Below are positions 27,063 through 37,055 of a stretch of DNA of 64,000 bases, piece by piece (position 1 is the first letter of the stretch; each line of letters opens with the position of its first letter). Source of the DNA: Nocardioides terrae (GTDB lineage Bacteria; Actinomycetota; Actinomycetes; Propionibacteriales; Nocardioidaceae); assembly GCF_900112345.1 (NCBI RefSeq), contig NZ_FOLB01000001.1, forward strand, positions 496,001 to 560,000, read 5' to 3'. The position numbers were made by a program, and so were the translations under genes. The notes beneath the pieces were generated by a model, which made no database searches, was not told where the DNA came from, and was given only the letters and a program-made list of their open reading frames with translations.

Positions 27063-27965
27063 GTGGCCGATCACGTCGAGGTTTCCGAGGAGCAGCTCGC
27101 CCCGGTCGGCGACGGCATCGAGCTCTGCTTCCAGACCTTCGGGTCGCCCGATGCCGACCCGCTGCTGCTCGTCATGGGCCTCGGCGGCCCGATGACCTGG
27201 TGGGACGAGCGGCTGTGCCGCCAGCTCGCCGACGCGGGCTTCTTCGTCATCCGCTACGACAACCGTGACGTCGGGCGCTCGACGCGGGTCGAGGGGCGCG
27301 TCTCGATGTCGATGCTGACGCGAGCGTTCCTCGGCCTTCGCACGCGGGCGCCGTACACGCTCGACGACCTGGCGCGCGACGCGCTCGGCCTGCTCGACCA
27401 CCTGGGGATCGTGGCCGCGCACGTCTGGGGCGTGTCGATGGGCGGCATGATCGCCCAGACGCTGGCCGTCGCCCACCCCGACCGCGTGCGGTCGCTGACG
27501 TCGATGATGTCGACCACCGGCGCGCGCACGGTCGGCTTCCAGCACCCCTCGCTGCTTCCGACCTTCCTGAGCCGCAGCGGGGACGAGGCGGGCTACGTCG
27601 AGGCGTCGGTGCGCACCTGGCGGATCATCGGGTCGCCGGGCTATCCCGTCACCGAGGAGGACGTCCGCCGCCGCGCCACCGAGACCTACGAGCGCGGCGT
27701 GTCCTCGCAGGCGACCGCGCGCCAGATGCTCGCGGTGCTCACCCAGCCCAACCGCACCCGCGACCTGTCCCGGGTCACCGTCCCGACGCTGGTGGTGCAC
27801 GGCCTGGCCGACCGGATGGTCCACGTGTCGGGCGGCCGGGCCACCTCGCTCGCCGTGCCCCGCTCCGAGCTCCTGCTCATCGACGGCCTCGGGCACGACA
27901 TCCCCGAGCGGCTGTGGCCGACTCTCGTCAAGGCCGTCCGCCGCAACGCCGACCGCGCCGCCTGA
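27063..27965 (+). CDS. Alpha/beta hydrolase
   Basis: 300 aa with GTG start 4 bp after glpX. Canonical fold elements: LLLVMGLGGPMTWW (oxyanion region), VIRYDNRDVGRSTR, nucleophile elbow GVSMGGMIAQ, acid in VVHGLADRMV and catalytic His in DGLGHDIPE. It resembles actinobacterial hydrolases annotated as Aes/PHB-depolymerase-like or haloperoxidase-like; substrate unknown. Confidence 0.87.
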   Translation: MADHVEVSEEQLAPVGDGIELCFQTFGSPDADPLLLVMGLGGPMTWWDERLCRQLADAGFFVIRYDNRDVGRSTRVEGRVSMSMLTRAFLGLRTRAPYTLDDLARDALGLLDHLGIVAAHVWGVSMGGMIAQTLAVAHPDRVRSLTSMMSTTGARTVGFQHPSLLPTFLSRSGDEAGYVEASVRTWRIIGSPGYPVTEEDVRRRATETYERGVSSQATARQMLAVLTQPNRTRDLSRVTVPTLVVHGLADRMVHVSGGRATSLAVPRSELLLIDGLGHDIPERLWPTLVKAVRRNADRAA

Positions 27966-27970
27966 CCGCC

Positions 27971-28081
27971 GAGGGGTCAATCCCTCCGCATCGAGGAGTC
28001 ACCCCACACGCATCGAGGGGTCGATCCGTCCGGCCGAAGGCTGGACGGATCGACCCCTCGATGCTGAGGGATTGACCCCTC
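27971..28081. repeat. Nested palindromic repeat between convergent genes
   Basis: Outer arms GAGGGGTCAATCCCTC (27971-27986) and its exact reverse complement (28066-28081) enclose an inner pair: a 22-bp arm at 28010-28031 (core GAGGGGTCGATCCGTCC) and its exact complement at 28043-28064. The inner loop can pair further (GCC GAA GGC). A third, degenerate unit (27988-28009) sits between the left arms, so the motif GAGGRGTC recurs five times around GCATC/GATGC. It fills the gap between the convergent hydrolase and sugar ATPase genes and may act as a two-way terminator or be a mobile palindromic unit. Confidence 0.85.
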
Positions 28082-28086
28082 GGGGA

Positions 28087-29169
<1,083 letters not shown>

Positions 29170-29265
29170 GACGAAACTGCTCCTTCACCGGCAGGTACGT
29201 GCCGGACGATCCGTAGTGAAGTGATGCCACAGGTGTGGCGGCCATCACCCTAGCCCATCGTTCGG

Positions 29266-29279
29266 CGGGAGCGCTCCCG
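29266..29279. promoter_or_regulatory. LacI-family (CebR-like) operator in the sugar ABC divergent region
   Basis: CGGGAGCGCTCCCG is a perfect 14-bp palindrome that matches the core of the CebR/MalR-type operator of actinobacteria (TGGGAGCGCTCCCA). It lies between the divergent sugar ATPase (29169) and binding-protein gene (29365), so it could control both. No LacI-family regulator is in the window. Confidence 0.6.
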
Positions 29280-29364
29280 GCCCGACGGGGCCGAAATGGG
29301 GCAGGTGACAAAGCGCCGAGAACGGGGTACACCGGAGTGGCAGACGTCACAGGGGAGGCGGTCG

Positions 29365-30681
29365 ATGAGCGTGAGCGGTCATCGGAGGCGGCGGACATCC
29401 GCTCGAGCATGGGCGCTTGCCGCCGCCGGGATCCTTGCGAGTACGACGATCACCGCATGTTCGTCCGCATCAGGTCGGACGACGCTGGTGTGGTACATCA
29501 ACCCCGACAGCGGGGGTCAGGCCGCGGTCGCGAAGAACTGCAGCACCGGCGACTACGCGATCACCACGCAGGTGCTGCCGCAGGACGCCAGCCAGCAGCG
29601 GATCCAGCTGGCCCGTCGGCTGGCCGCCCACGACAGCGGCATCGACCTGATGAGCATCGACCCGCCCTACACCGCGGAGTTCGCCAACGCCGGCTTCCTC
29701 GCCCCGATCCCCCAGGACCTGCAGGACGCGATCAAGAACGGCGGCGGTGACAGCGACGGGCCACCGCAGGCGTTCGGCGGAGCGGTGGACGCGGCCACGT
29801 GGGACGGCAAGCTCGTCGCCTTCCCGTTCTGGTCCAACACCCAGGTGCTCTGGTACCGCAAGTCCTTCGTCCAGAAGGCCGGGCTCGACATGAGCAAGCC
29901 GGTCACCTGGGACCAGATCATCGACGCGGCGGCGAAGAACGGCGGACGCATCGGCGTCCAGGCCAACAAGTACGAGGGCTACGTCGTCTGGATCAACGCC
30001 CTCATCTCCGGGGCGGGCGGGTCCATCATCGAGGACGCCGAGAAGGGCGTCGACGCGAAGATCACGATCAGCTCCGACGCCGGCACCGCCGCCGCCGGGA
30101 TCATCCGCAAGCTCGCCCACTCCCCCGCGGCCCCGCCCGACCTGTCCGTCTCGAACGAGGGCACCGCGGGGTCGACCTTCGGCAGCCCGGCCGGCTCCTT
30201 CCTGGTCAACTGGACCTACATCTTCCACAACTACGACCAGACCGAGCCCGACGTCGCCAAGGACATCGGCTACACGATGTATCCGCAGACGGTCCAGGGG
30301 AAGGACGCCCGACCGCCGTACGGCGGCATCGGGATCGGCGTCAGCAAGTACTCCGGCCACGTCGACGAGGCGATGAAGGCGGCCGCCTGCATCACCAACG
30401 CCGACAACCAGGGCGTGAACGCGGAGATGACCGGCAACATGCCCTCGAGCGCGGCGGGCTACGCCTACCCGGCGCTGGCCAAGATCTACCCGGCCGACCT
30501 GCTGAAGCTCTTCCAGGACAGCGTCGAGGCAGCAGCGCCGCGGTCCGTGACGCCGTACTGGAGCGACATCTCCAGCGCCATCCAGAGCACGTGGCACCCG
30601 CCGATCTCCGTCGATGCGAGCACGCCGAAGGACTCGGCCTCGTTCATCGACGACGTCCTGCACGGAAAGAGGCTGCTGTGA
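29365..30681 (+). CDS. Sugar ABC transporter substrate-binding lipoprotein (LpqY-like)
   Basis: 438 aa. Signal peptide with lipobox TTITAC, then TTLVWYINPDSGGQAAVAKNC, GIDLMSIDPPYTAEFANAGFLAPI and the late blocks GGIGIGVSKYSGH and SVTPYWSDISSAIQ. This is the LpqY/ThuE type of carbohydrate-binding protein, associated with trehalose import in mycobacteria, though the ligand here is inferred. ATG 29365 is chosen because GGGGAGG stands before it. First gene of a four-gene operon. Confidence 0.88.
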   Translation: MSVSGHRRRRTSARAWALAAAGILASTTITACSSASGRTTLVWYINPDSGGQAAVAKNCSTGDYAITTQVLPQDASQQRIQLARRLAAHDSGIDLMSIDPPYTAEFANAGFLAPIPQDLQDAIKNGGGDSDGPPQAFGGAVDAATWDGKLVAFPFWSNTQVLWYRKSFVQKAGLDMSKPVTWDQIIDAAAKNGGRIGVQANKYEGYVVWINALISGAGGSIIEDAEKGVDAKITISSDAGTAAAGIIRKLAHSPAAPPDLSVSNEGTAGSTFGSPAGSFLVNWTYIFHNYDQTEPDVAKDIGYTMYPQTVQGKDARPPYGGIGIGVSKYSGHVDEAMKAAACITNADNQGVNAEMTGNMPSSAAGYAYPALAKIYPADLLKLFQDSVEAAAPRSVTPYWSDISSAIQSTWHPPISVDASTPKDSASFIDDVLHGKRLL

Positions 30682-31625
30682 CGACCACCGTGGCAACCCC
30701 TCAGACGCGGGCGACCCGGCGGGCGCCGGCCAGCGACCGCAGCACGGCGGAGAACAGGCTCGGTCAGCGGCTGGTCGCCCCGGCGGTCCTGCTCATGCTG
30801 CTCGTGACCGCCTGGCCGATGATCCAGGCGCTCTACCTGTCGCTGTTCCGCTACCGCCTGACCACGCCCGACGACCGCGAGTTCATCGGGCTCGGCAACT
30901 ACCTCACGGTCCTGGGCGACGGCCTGTTCTGGAAGGTCACCCTCAACACCGTGATCATCATGGTGGTGACCGTGGCGGTCGAGCTCGTCATCGGCTTCGC
31001 CTTCGCGATGGTGATGCACCGCATCGTCTTCGCCCGCGGCGTCATGCGGACCTCGATCCTCATCCCCTACGGCATCATCACCGTGGTCTCGGCGTTCGCC
31101 TGGCAGTTCACGTTCAGCATCAACAACGGCTGGGTGAACAGCTGGTTCGCCTGGCTGCCGTGGATCGGGACCGACACCAACTGGTACGGCGGCCACTGGT
31201 CGGCGATGTTCGCGATCATGGTCTCGGAGATCTGGAAGACCACGCCGTTCATGTCGCTGCTCCTGCTCGCCGGCCTCTCCCAGGTCAGCGAGGACATGCT
31301 CGAGGCGGCCCAGGTCGACGGCGCCACCTGGTGGCAGCGGCTGTGGAAGGTGATCCTGCCGAACATGCGGGCCGCGATCATGGTCGCGGTGCTGTTCCGG
31401 GCGCTCGACGCGTTCCGGATCTTCGACAACATCTACATCATGACGAAGGGTGCGCAGAACACCCAGTCGTCCTCGTTCCTGACTTATCGCCAGGTCATCG
31501 AGCAGTTCCAGCTCGGCATGGGATCGGCGCTCTCGGTGCTGCTCTTCCTGACCGTGCTGCTGCTCGCCTTCCTCATCGTCAGACTCTTCCGGGTCGACCT
31601 GGCCCAGGCGAGGGGTGAGGGCTGA
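30678..31625 (+). CDS. Sugar ABC transporter permease (SugA-like)
   Basis: 315 aa with six helices after a basic, disordered N-terminus. EAA loop EAAQVDGATWWQRLWKVILPNMRAAI. GTG start overlaps the preceding stop. It forms the membrane channel with the SugB-like gene that follows. Confidence 0.9.
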   Translation: MTTTVATPQTRATRRAPASDRSTAENRLGQRLVAPAVLLMLLVTAWPMIQALYLSLFRYRLTTPDDREFIGLGNYLTVLGDGLFWKVTLNTVIIMVVTVAVELVIGFAFAMVMHRIVFARGVMRTSILIPYGIITVVSAFAWQFTFSINNGWVNSWFAWLPWIGTDTNWYGGHWSAMFAIMVSEIWKTTPFMSLLLLAGLSQVSEDMLEAAQVDGATWWQRLWKVILPNMRAAIMVAVLFRALDAFRIFDNIYIMTKGAQNTQSSSFLTYRQVIEQFQLGMGSALSVLLFLTVLLLAFLIVRLFRVDLAQARGEG

Positions 31626-32470
31626 TGCGTCAGAAGATGGGCGTCGGGCACTGGATCGGGTTCGTCGTCATCCTGGTCTGGTGCCTCCTGCCGGTGGCCT
31701 GGATCGTGTCGCTGTCGTTCAAGTCGCTCGACGAGACGACGGTCGGCAGCCCGCAGTTCCTGCCCAAGGACCCGACCTGGGACAACTACCAGGTGCTGCT
31801 CAACTGGAACGACCCGGCCGGTCACGACTTCATGCGGGCGCTGATCAACTCCTTCGGCATCGCCCTGATCGCGACCTTCCTGTCGGTCGTGTTCGCGACC
31901 CTGGCGGCCTACGCCATCGCCCGGCTGGAGTTCCGGGGCAAGCGCCTGGTGCTCTCGATGGCGCTGGCGATCGCGATGTTCCCGGTGGTCTCGCTGGTCG
32001 GCCCGCTCTTCGACATGTGGCGCACGTTCCACCTGTTCAACACGTGGCCGGGGCTGATCATCCCCTACATGACCTTCACGCTGCCGTTGGCGATCTGGAC
32101 CCTGTCGGCCTTCTTCCGCGAGATCCCGTGGGAGATGGAGCAGGCGGCGCAGGTCGACGGCGCGACCTCGTGGCAGGCCTTCCGGAAGGTGATCGTGCCG
32201 CTCGCCGCGCCCGGCGTCTTCACGGCCGCGATCCTGACCTTCTTCTTCGCCTGGAACGAGTTCGTCCTCGCGATCTCGCTGACGTCCACGACGGGCTCGC
32301 GCACGGTCCCGGCCCAGATGTCCTTCTTCGTCGGACCGGACCCGTTCAACCCGCCCTACGCCCAGCTCGCCACCGCGTCGGTCATCGTGACCATCCCGGT
32401 GATCATCATCGTCCTGCTGTTCCAGCGCCGCATCGTCGCCGGGCTGACCTCCGGCGCAGTGAAGGGTTGA
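31625..32470 (+). CDS. Sugar ABC transporter permease (SugB-like)
   Basis: 281 aa with six helices and EAA loop EQAAQVDGATSWQAFRKVIVPLAAPGVFTA, plus the CUT1-type FFAWNEFVLAISLTS. The ATG shares a base with the preceding TGA, so it is tightly coupled to SugA. Confidence 0.9.
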   Translation: MRQKMGVGHWIGFVVILVWCLLPVAWIVSLSFKSLDETTVGSPQFLPKDPTWDNYQVLLNWNDPAGHDFMRALINSFGIALIATFLSVVFATLAAYAIARLEFRGKRLVLSMALAIAMFPVVSLVGPLFDMWRTFHLFNTWPGLIIPYMTFTLPLAIWTLSAFFREIPWEMEQAAQVDGATSWQAFRKVIVPLAAPGVFTAAILTFFFAWNEFVLAISLTSTTGSRTVPAQMSFFVGPDPFNPPYAQLATASVIVTIPVIIIVLLFQRRIVAGLTSGAVKG

Positions 32471-32473
32471 GCC

Positions 32474-33667
32474 ATGGCCTCCATCACCATGAAGAACATC
32501 GTCAAGCAGTACGGCGACGGGTTCCCGGCCGTCAACGACGTCAGCATCGACATCGCCGACGGTGAGTTCATGATCCTCGTCGGGCCGTCCGGGTGCGGGA
32601 AGTCGACCCTGCTGCGGATGATCGTCGGGCTGGAGGACATCTCCTCGGGCGACATGCTGATCGGCGACCAGCGGGTCAACGACCTGGCGCCGCGCGACCG
32701 CAACCTGGCGATGGTGTTCCAGAACTACGCGCTCTACCCCCACCTGACCGTCTACGAGAACATCGCCTTCCCGTTGCGGCTGGCCGGCGCCCCCGACAGC
32801 GAGATCGACCAGAAGGTGCGGGCGGCCTCCGCCACGCTCGAGCTCGACGAGCACCTCGACCGCAAGCCCGGCAACCTCTCGGGCGGCCAGCGTCAGCGCG
32901 TCGCGATGGGGCGCGCGATCGTCCGCGACGCCGACGCGTTCCTCTTCGACGAGCCGCTGTCCAACCTCGACGCCAAGCTGCGCGGCCAGATGCGCACCGA
33001 GATCTCGCGGCTGCAGAAGCGGCTCGGCATCACCACCGTCTACGTCACCCACGACCAGACCGAGGCGATGACCCTCGGGGACCGGGTCGCCGTGCTCAAG
33101 CGCGGCCTGCTGCAGCAGCTCGCGACACCGCGCGAGCTCTACGAGAACCCCGGCAACCTCTTCGTCGCCGGCTTCATCGGCTCACCGCCGATGAACTTCC
33201 TGCCCGCCACGGTGGAGGGTACGACGGCCAAGCTGCCCTTCGGCAACGTCGAGCTGCCGCCCGACCGTGCCGAGCGCGCGGCCGGACACGGACTGCTGCT
33301 GGCCGGCATCCGGCCGGAGTACTTCGACGACGCGAGCACCCGTGAGGGTGCCGGCGGTTCGACCTTCCACGCCACCGTCGAGGTCGTGGAGTGGCTGGGC
33401 CACGAGACCTACGCCTACATCCCCTACGACGCGCCGCCGGAGGTCGCCGAGCAGCTCCGCCAGCTCGAGCGCGACCTCGACGGCGAGGCGATGCACACCC
33501 AGCTCGTTGCGGCGCTCTCCGGCAACAGCCGGATCAAGGCCGGGGACCAGGCGGAGATCTGGGTCGACGCCTCGAAGATCCACCTCTTCGACCCCGAGAC
33601 CGGCCGCAACCTCACCGTGGACGCCGAGCACGCGGGAACGATCCCGGACCTGGCGACGACCGCCTAG
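32474..33667 (+). CDS. Sugar ABC transporter ATP-binding protein (SugC-like)
   Basis: 397 aa. Walker A GPSGCGKSTL, signature LSGGQRQR, Walker B AFLFDEPLSNLDAKLR and a long MalK-type C-terminus. That C-terminus carries an extra segment near residues 315-355 (PPEVAEQLRQLERDLDGEAMHTQLV), seen in trehalose-type SugC proteins. It energises the LpqY/SugAB importer; a second ATPase of the same class is divergent at 28087-29169. Confidence 0.9.
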   Translation: MASITMKNIVKQYGDGFPAVNDVSIDIADGEFMILVGPSGCGKSTLLRMIVGLEDISSGDMLIGDQRVNDLAPRDRNLAMVFQNYALYPHLTVYENIAFPLRLAGAPDSEIDQKVRAASATLELDEHLDRKPGNLSGGQRQRVAMGRAIVRDADAFLFDEPLSNLDAKLRGQMRTEISRLQKRLGITTVYVTHDQTEAMTLGDRVAVLKRGLLQQLATPRELYENPGNLFVAGFIGSPPMNFLPATVEGTTAKLPFGNVELPPDRAERAAGHGLLLAGIRPEYFDDASTREGAGGSTFHATVEVVEWLGHETYAYIPYDAPPEVAEQLRQLERDLDGEAMHTQLVAALSGNSRIKAGDQAEIWVDASKIHLFDPETGRNLTVDAEHAGTIPDLATTA

Positions 33668-33673
33668 CGGACG

Positions 33674-34303
33674 CTAGCGACCCGGCAGCCGCCGGGTCCG
33701 CTCCCCCGGCATCGGCCGCCGCCTGACGTCGACGCTGCCCATCAGCGCGATGCCGCGCACCCGCACCAGCGGCGAGCCTGGCACCGGGTCGGGGTCCACC
33801 TTCGCCCGCCCCTCGGTGAACGTGCCCATGATCCCCGTGCCCGAGACGACGACGAGCGTCTGCGCGTTCACGATGACGCTGACGCTGCCCATGATGGCGC
33901 TCGCGTCGATCACGACCTCGCGGCCCGGGAAGATCGCTTGGCGCAGGTCGAGGGTGACGCTGCCCATCGACGCGAACGCGACGTGGTGCGGGGCGACGCG
34001 CCACACGCCGCGACGGTCCTGCGAGCTCATGATCGCCAGGCTCGAGTGGTGCGCCGGCGCGCCGGCGGCAGGCACATGGGCGGACGCGGGCGTCACCTGC
34101 CGGGCGACCGCCGGCGACGCGGGCAGGTCGGCGGTGATCGGCACCAGGTCGGCGTACGTCTTGGCGGCGTAGGCCTGCTCGAGCCGCTCGTCGAGCTCGG
34201 TGAGGTCGAGGCGACCCTCGCCCGCCGCCTCGCGCAGGACCTCCGCGACCTTGTGCCGGTCGTCGTCGGAGATCCGCAGCTGGGAGGGGTCCTCGGGGCT
34301 CAC
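33674..34303 (-). CDS. DUF1707 domain protein with LiaF-like C-terminus
   Basis: 209 aa with GTG start. Residues 6-60 (LRISDDDRHKVAEVLREAAGEGRLDLTELDERLEQAYAAKTYADL) are the DUF1707/SHOCT-like domain. The C-terminal half consists of repeated beta segments (ASMGSVTLDLRQA, SAIMGSVSVIVN, TGIMGTF, IALMGSVDV) typical of the cell-wall-active antibiotic response (LiaF/YvqF) fold. Probable membrane-associated envelope-stress protein, though it lacks a transmembrane helix itself. Confidence 0.83.
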   Translation of the reverse strand: MSPEDPSQLRISDDDRHKVAEVLREAAGEGRLDLTELDERLEQAYAAKTYADLVPITADLPASPAVARQVTPASAHVPAAGAPAHHSSLAIMSSQDRRGVWRVAPHHVAFASMGSVTLDLRQAIFPGREVVIDASAIMGSVSVIVNAQTLVVVSGTGIMGTFTEGRAKVDPDPVPGSPLVRVRGIALMGSVDVRRRPMPGERTRRLPGR

Positions 34304-34334
34304 CCGGTCAGGGTAGCGACGGATCGGCCCGGCG

Positions 34335-35366
34335 TCAGTCGGCGACGACCAGGACCGGCGCGGGATCGACCGAGACCGACACCCGCTGCCCCGGCTCGAG
34401 CGCCAGGGCGATGCCGCTGGCCACCTGGGCGATGACGAGCGTGCCCTCGATGTCGACGGTGACCTGTGAGACGGGGCCTCGGAACGAGACGGCCACGACC
34501 GTGGCCGCCCCCGACTCCGACGCCGCGACCGAGACCGCCTCCGGCCGGACCAGCGCGACGCCCGTGTCCGCCGCGGAGCCGGGGAGCACCGGGATCGGCT
34601 GGCCCAGCACGGTCGCCGTACCGGCCGAGACGCTGGCGGGGATGCGGTTGGACAGGCCGACGAAGGCACCGACGAACGGGGTCGCCGGCGACGAGTAGAG
34701 CGCCGCGGGCGTCGCGAGCTGCTCGAGCCGGCCGTCGCTCATCACGCCGACCCGGTCGGCGACGGCGAGCGCCTCCTCCTGGTCGTGGGTGACGAACAGC
34801 GTCGTGGTGCCGACGTCGAGCTGGATGCGGCGGATCTCATCGCGAAGCTGGACGCGCACCTTCGCATCGAGCGCGGAGAGCGGCTCGTCGAGGAGCAGCA
34901 CCGACGGCTCGATGGCCAGCGCGCGGGCCAGCGCGACCCGCTGCTGCTGACCGCCGGAGAGCTGGCGGGGGTAGCGCGATGCGTGCTCGCTGAGGCCGAC
35001 CAGCTCGAGCATCTCGTGGGCGCGCCTGCGTCGCTCGGCGCCGCCCCGGCCGCGCAGCTTGAGCCCGAACGCGACGTTGTCGACGACGGTCAGGTGCGGG
35101 AAGAGCGAGTAGGCCTGGAACACCATGCCCATGTCGCGCTTGTTGGCGGGCACCCGGGTCAGGTCCTTGCCGCCGACCCGGACCTCGCCCGAGGTCGCGA
35201 TGTCGAGGCCGGCCAGGATCCGCAGCGCCGTGGTCTTGCCGCAGCCCGAGGGGCCCAGCAGGGCCACCAGCTCACCCGGCTCGAGGTGGAGCGTCAGCCC
35301 GTCCAGGGCGCGGACGTCGCCGTAGTGGCGGTGCAGGTCGTCGAGCTCGACGGTCAGGCCGGTCAC
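34335..35366 (-). CDS. ABC transporter ATP-binding protein (PotA/FbpC-like)
   Basis: 343 aa. Walker A GPSGCGKTTA, signature LSGGQQQR, Walker B VLLLDEPLSALDAKVR and a C-terminal TOBE domain. The GTG at 35366 has a strong AAGGGG 7 bases upstream; the ATG at 35381, which overlaps the previous stop, has none and is less likely. It belongs to the four-gene importer 34335-38171 for an unidentified solute (polyamine, iron or phosphonate classes are possible). Confidence 0.88.
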   Translation of the reverse strand: MTGLTVELDDLHRHYGDVRALDGLTLHLEPGELVALLGPSGCGKTTALRILAGLDIATSGEVRVGGKDLTRVPANKRDMGMVFQAYSLFPHLTVVDNVAFGLKLRGRGGAERRRRAHEMLELVGLSEHASRYPRQLSGGQQQRVALARALAIEPSVLLLDEPLSALDAKVRVQLRDEIRRIQLDVGTTTLFVTHDQEEALAVADRVGVMSDGRLEQLATPAALYSSPATPFVGAFVGLSNRIPASVSAGTATVLGQPIPVLPGSAADTGVALVRPEAVSVAASESGAATVVAVSFRGPVSQVTVDIEGTLVIAQVASGIALALEPGQRVSVSVDPAPVLVVAD

Positions 35367-35377
35367 GTCAGTCCCCT

Positions 35378-36139
35378 TCATTCAGCACGGGTCGAGCGGC
35401 GCCGGTCGAGCAGCGACAGCGCCACGAGAAGCAGGGCGGTGAGCAGCAGCGTCGCCAAGGACGCCGCCATGGACGCGCCGATGTCGCCCTTGCCGAGCAG
35501 GACGATCCGCACGGGCAGGGTGTCGAAGTGCATGAGCGAGGAGAACGTGAACTCCCCCAGCACCAACGCGACGCTGATGAAGGCGGCGGAGAGCACTCCG
35601 CTCACGACGTTGGGAGCGACGACGCGGGCGATGACGGTGAGCCAGCCGGCGCCGAGCGAGCGGGCCGCCTCGGCGAGCGTGGTCACGTCGATGGACGACA
35701 GCGATGCGTCAAGCGCCCGGTAGGCGAAGGGCAGCACCAGGACGACGTACACGAAGGTGAGGGTCAGCGCCGAGCCTCCGAGGAAGTAGTTGACCCAGGA
35801 GTAGACGCCGTTGATGCCGACCACGATCACGAGCGGCGGCACGGTCAGCGGCAGGAGGCAGAGGAACTCCACCAGCCGGCTGGCCTGCGGCACCCGCAGC
35901 CGCACCCAGATCATCGTAGGGAGGAGCAGCACGAGCATGAGCGCGACGGTCAGGACCGCGAGCTCGAGGGAGGTGACGATCGCGTCGCGGACCTCCTGGT
36001 TCTCGACCAGCGCGCGCCAGTGGTCTCCGGTGCGGCCTCCGGTCAGGAAGTCCTTGGTGCTGAAGTCGAGCAGGGACCACAGCGGTGCGAAGAAGAACGC
36101 CGCGAAGGCCAGCAGGACGAGCGGGCGCACCCACCTCAT
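35378..36139 (-). CDS. ABC transporter permease (PotC-like)
   Basis: 253 aa, six helices. EAA loop LAEAARSLGAGWLTVIARVVAPNVVSGVL and FISVALVLGEFTFSSLM, as in spermidine/iron/phosphonate-type permeases. The ATG overlaps the stop of the upstream permease by 4 bp. Confidence 0.88.
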   Translation of the reverse strand: MRWVRPLVLLAFAAFFFAPLWSLLDFSTKDFLTGGRTGDHWRALVENQEVRDAIVTSLELAVLTVALMLVLLLPTMIWVRLRVPQASRLVEFLCLLPLTVPPLVIVVGINGVYSWVNYFLGGSALTLTFVYVVLVLPFAYRALDASLSSIDVTTLAEAARSLGAGWLTVIARVVAPNVVSGVLSAAFISVALVLGEFTFSSLMHFDTLPVRIVLLGKGDIGASMAASLATLLLTALLLVALSLLDRRRSTRAE

Positions 36140-37053
36140 CGCAGCCACCTCGCGGTCCGGCGCAGCAGCAGCGCGTACGCCGTCATGACGATCGCGACGA
36201 CGACGATCATCTCCAGGGCGATGGCGTAGGCGAGGTGCTGACGACCGAGCAGCACCTCGCTGGTCAGCCCGGCGCGGATCATGAGCGGCAGGATGATCTG
36301 ACCCTGGCTGACCAGTGCTGCGGCGGTGGCGTAGGCGGCGAACGCGTTGGCGAAGAGCAGCAGCACGCTGCCGAGGAACGCCGGGCGCAGCAGCGGGATG
36401 GCCACCTCCTTGAGGTACTGCCAGCGCGTCGCGCCCAGGCTGATCGCCGCCTCCCGCCACTGGGGGCGCAGCCCCTCGAGCGCCGGCACGAAGACGACGA
36501 CCATGAGCGGGATCTGGAAGTAGAGGTAGACCAGGATCAGGCCTCGGACGCTGTAGAGCCAGCCGTTGCCGTAGAGGTCGAAGCCACCGTGGCCCGCGAG
36601 CCAGAGGGTGATGATGCCCTGTGAGCCGACCGTGGCGATGAAGGCGAACGCGAGCGTGACACCGCCGAACTGGGCGAAGACGCTGGTCAGCGCCATCACG
36701 GCGCGACGCAGCAGGCTCGTGGCGGGTGCCGACACGACGAGCGCCGCGAGGATCATCCCGAGCACCGCGCCGAGGATCGCGCTGACACCGGAGACCACGA
36801 CGCTGTTCCAGAGCGTGTGCAGCATCGTGGAGTCGAAGAGGCCGGTGATGTTGTCGAGCGTGTAGACGCCGTCGTTGTCCTTGAAGGCGCCGATCGCGAC
36901 GTTGATCGTCGGCACCACCATGAAGACGAAGACGTAGGCGACGAACGGCAGCAGGCCGAGCACCGGCAGCAGCGCGGTGACCCGTCGTCCGACCGGACGC
37001 CGAGCCCGTCGAGGCGGCGCCTCGACGGGCTCGGCTGGCGTGATCGTGGCCAA
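36136..37053 (-). CDS. ABC transporter permease (PotB-like)
   Basis: 305 aa, six helices. EAA loop WREAAISLGATRWQYLKEVAIPLLRPAFLGS. The N-terminal cytoplasmic tail (residues 7-20, EPVEAPPRRARRPV) is encoded by a perfect 37-bp palindrome (36999-37035), probably a repeat unit that landed in the coding region without breaking the frame. Confidence 0.88.
   Translation of the reverse strand: MATITPAEPVEAPPRRARRPVGRRVTALLPVLGLLPFVAYVFVFMVVPTINVAIGAFKDNDGVYTLDNITGLFDSTMLHTLWNSVVVSGVSAILGAVLGMILAALVVSAPATSLLRRAVMALTSVFAQFGGVTLAFAFIATVGSQGIITLWLAGHGGFDLYGNGWLYSVRGLILVYLYFQIPLMVVVFVPALEGLRPQWREAAISLGATRWQYLKEVAIPLLRPAFLGSVLLLFANAFAAYATAAALVSQGQIILPLMIRAGLTSEVLLGRQHLAYAIALEMIVVVAIVMTAYALLLRRTARWLR
36999..37035. 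repeat. 37-bp perfect palindrome inside permease coding sequence
   Basis: GCCGAGCCCGTCGAGGCG (36999-37016) and its exact reverse complement (37018-37035) flank a single central base. It lies within the first 20 codons of the permease at 36136-37053. An 18-bp perfect arm is far beyond chance even at this GC content, and the encoded residues form a basic/proline linker, so the element is tolerated. Confidence 0.85.
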
Positions 37054-37055
37054 GG

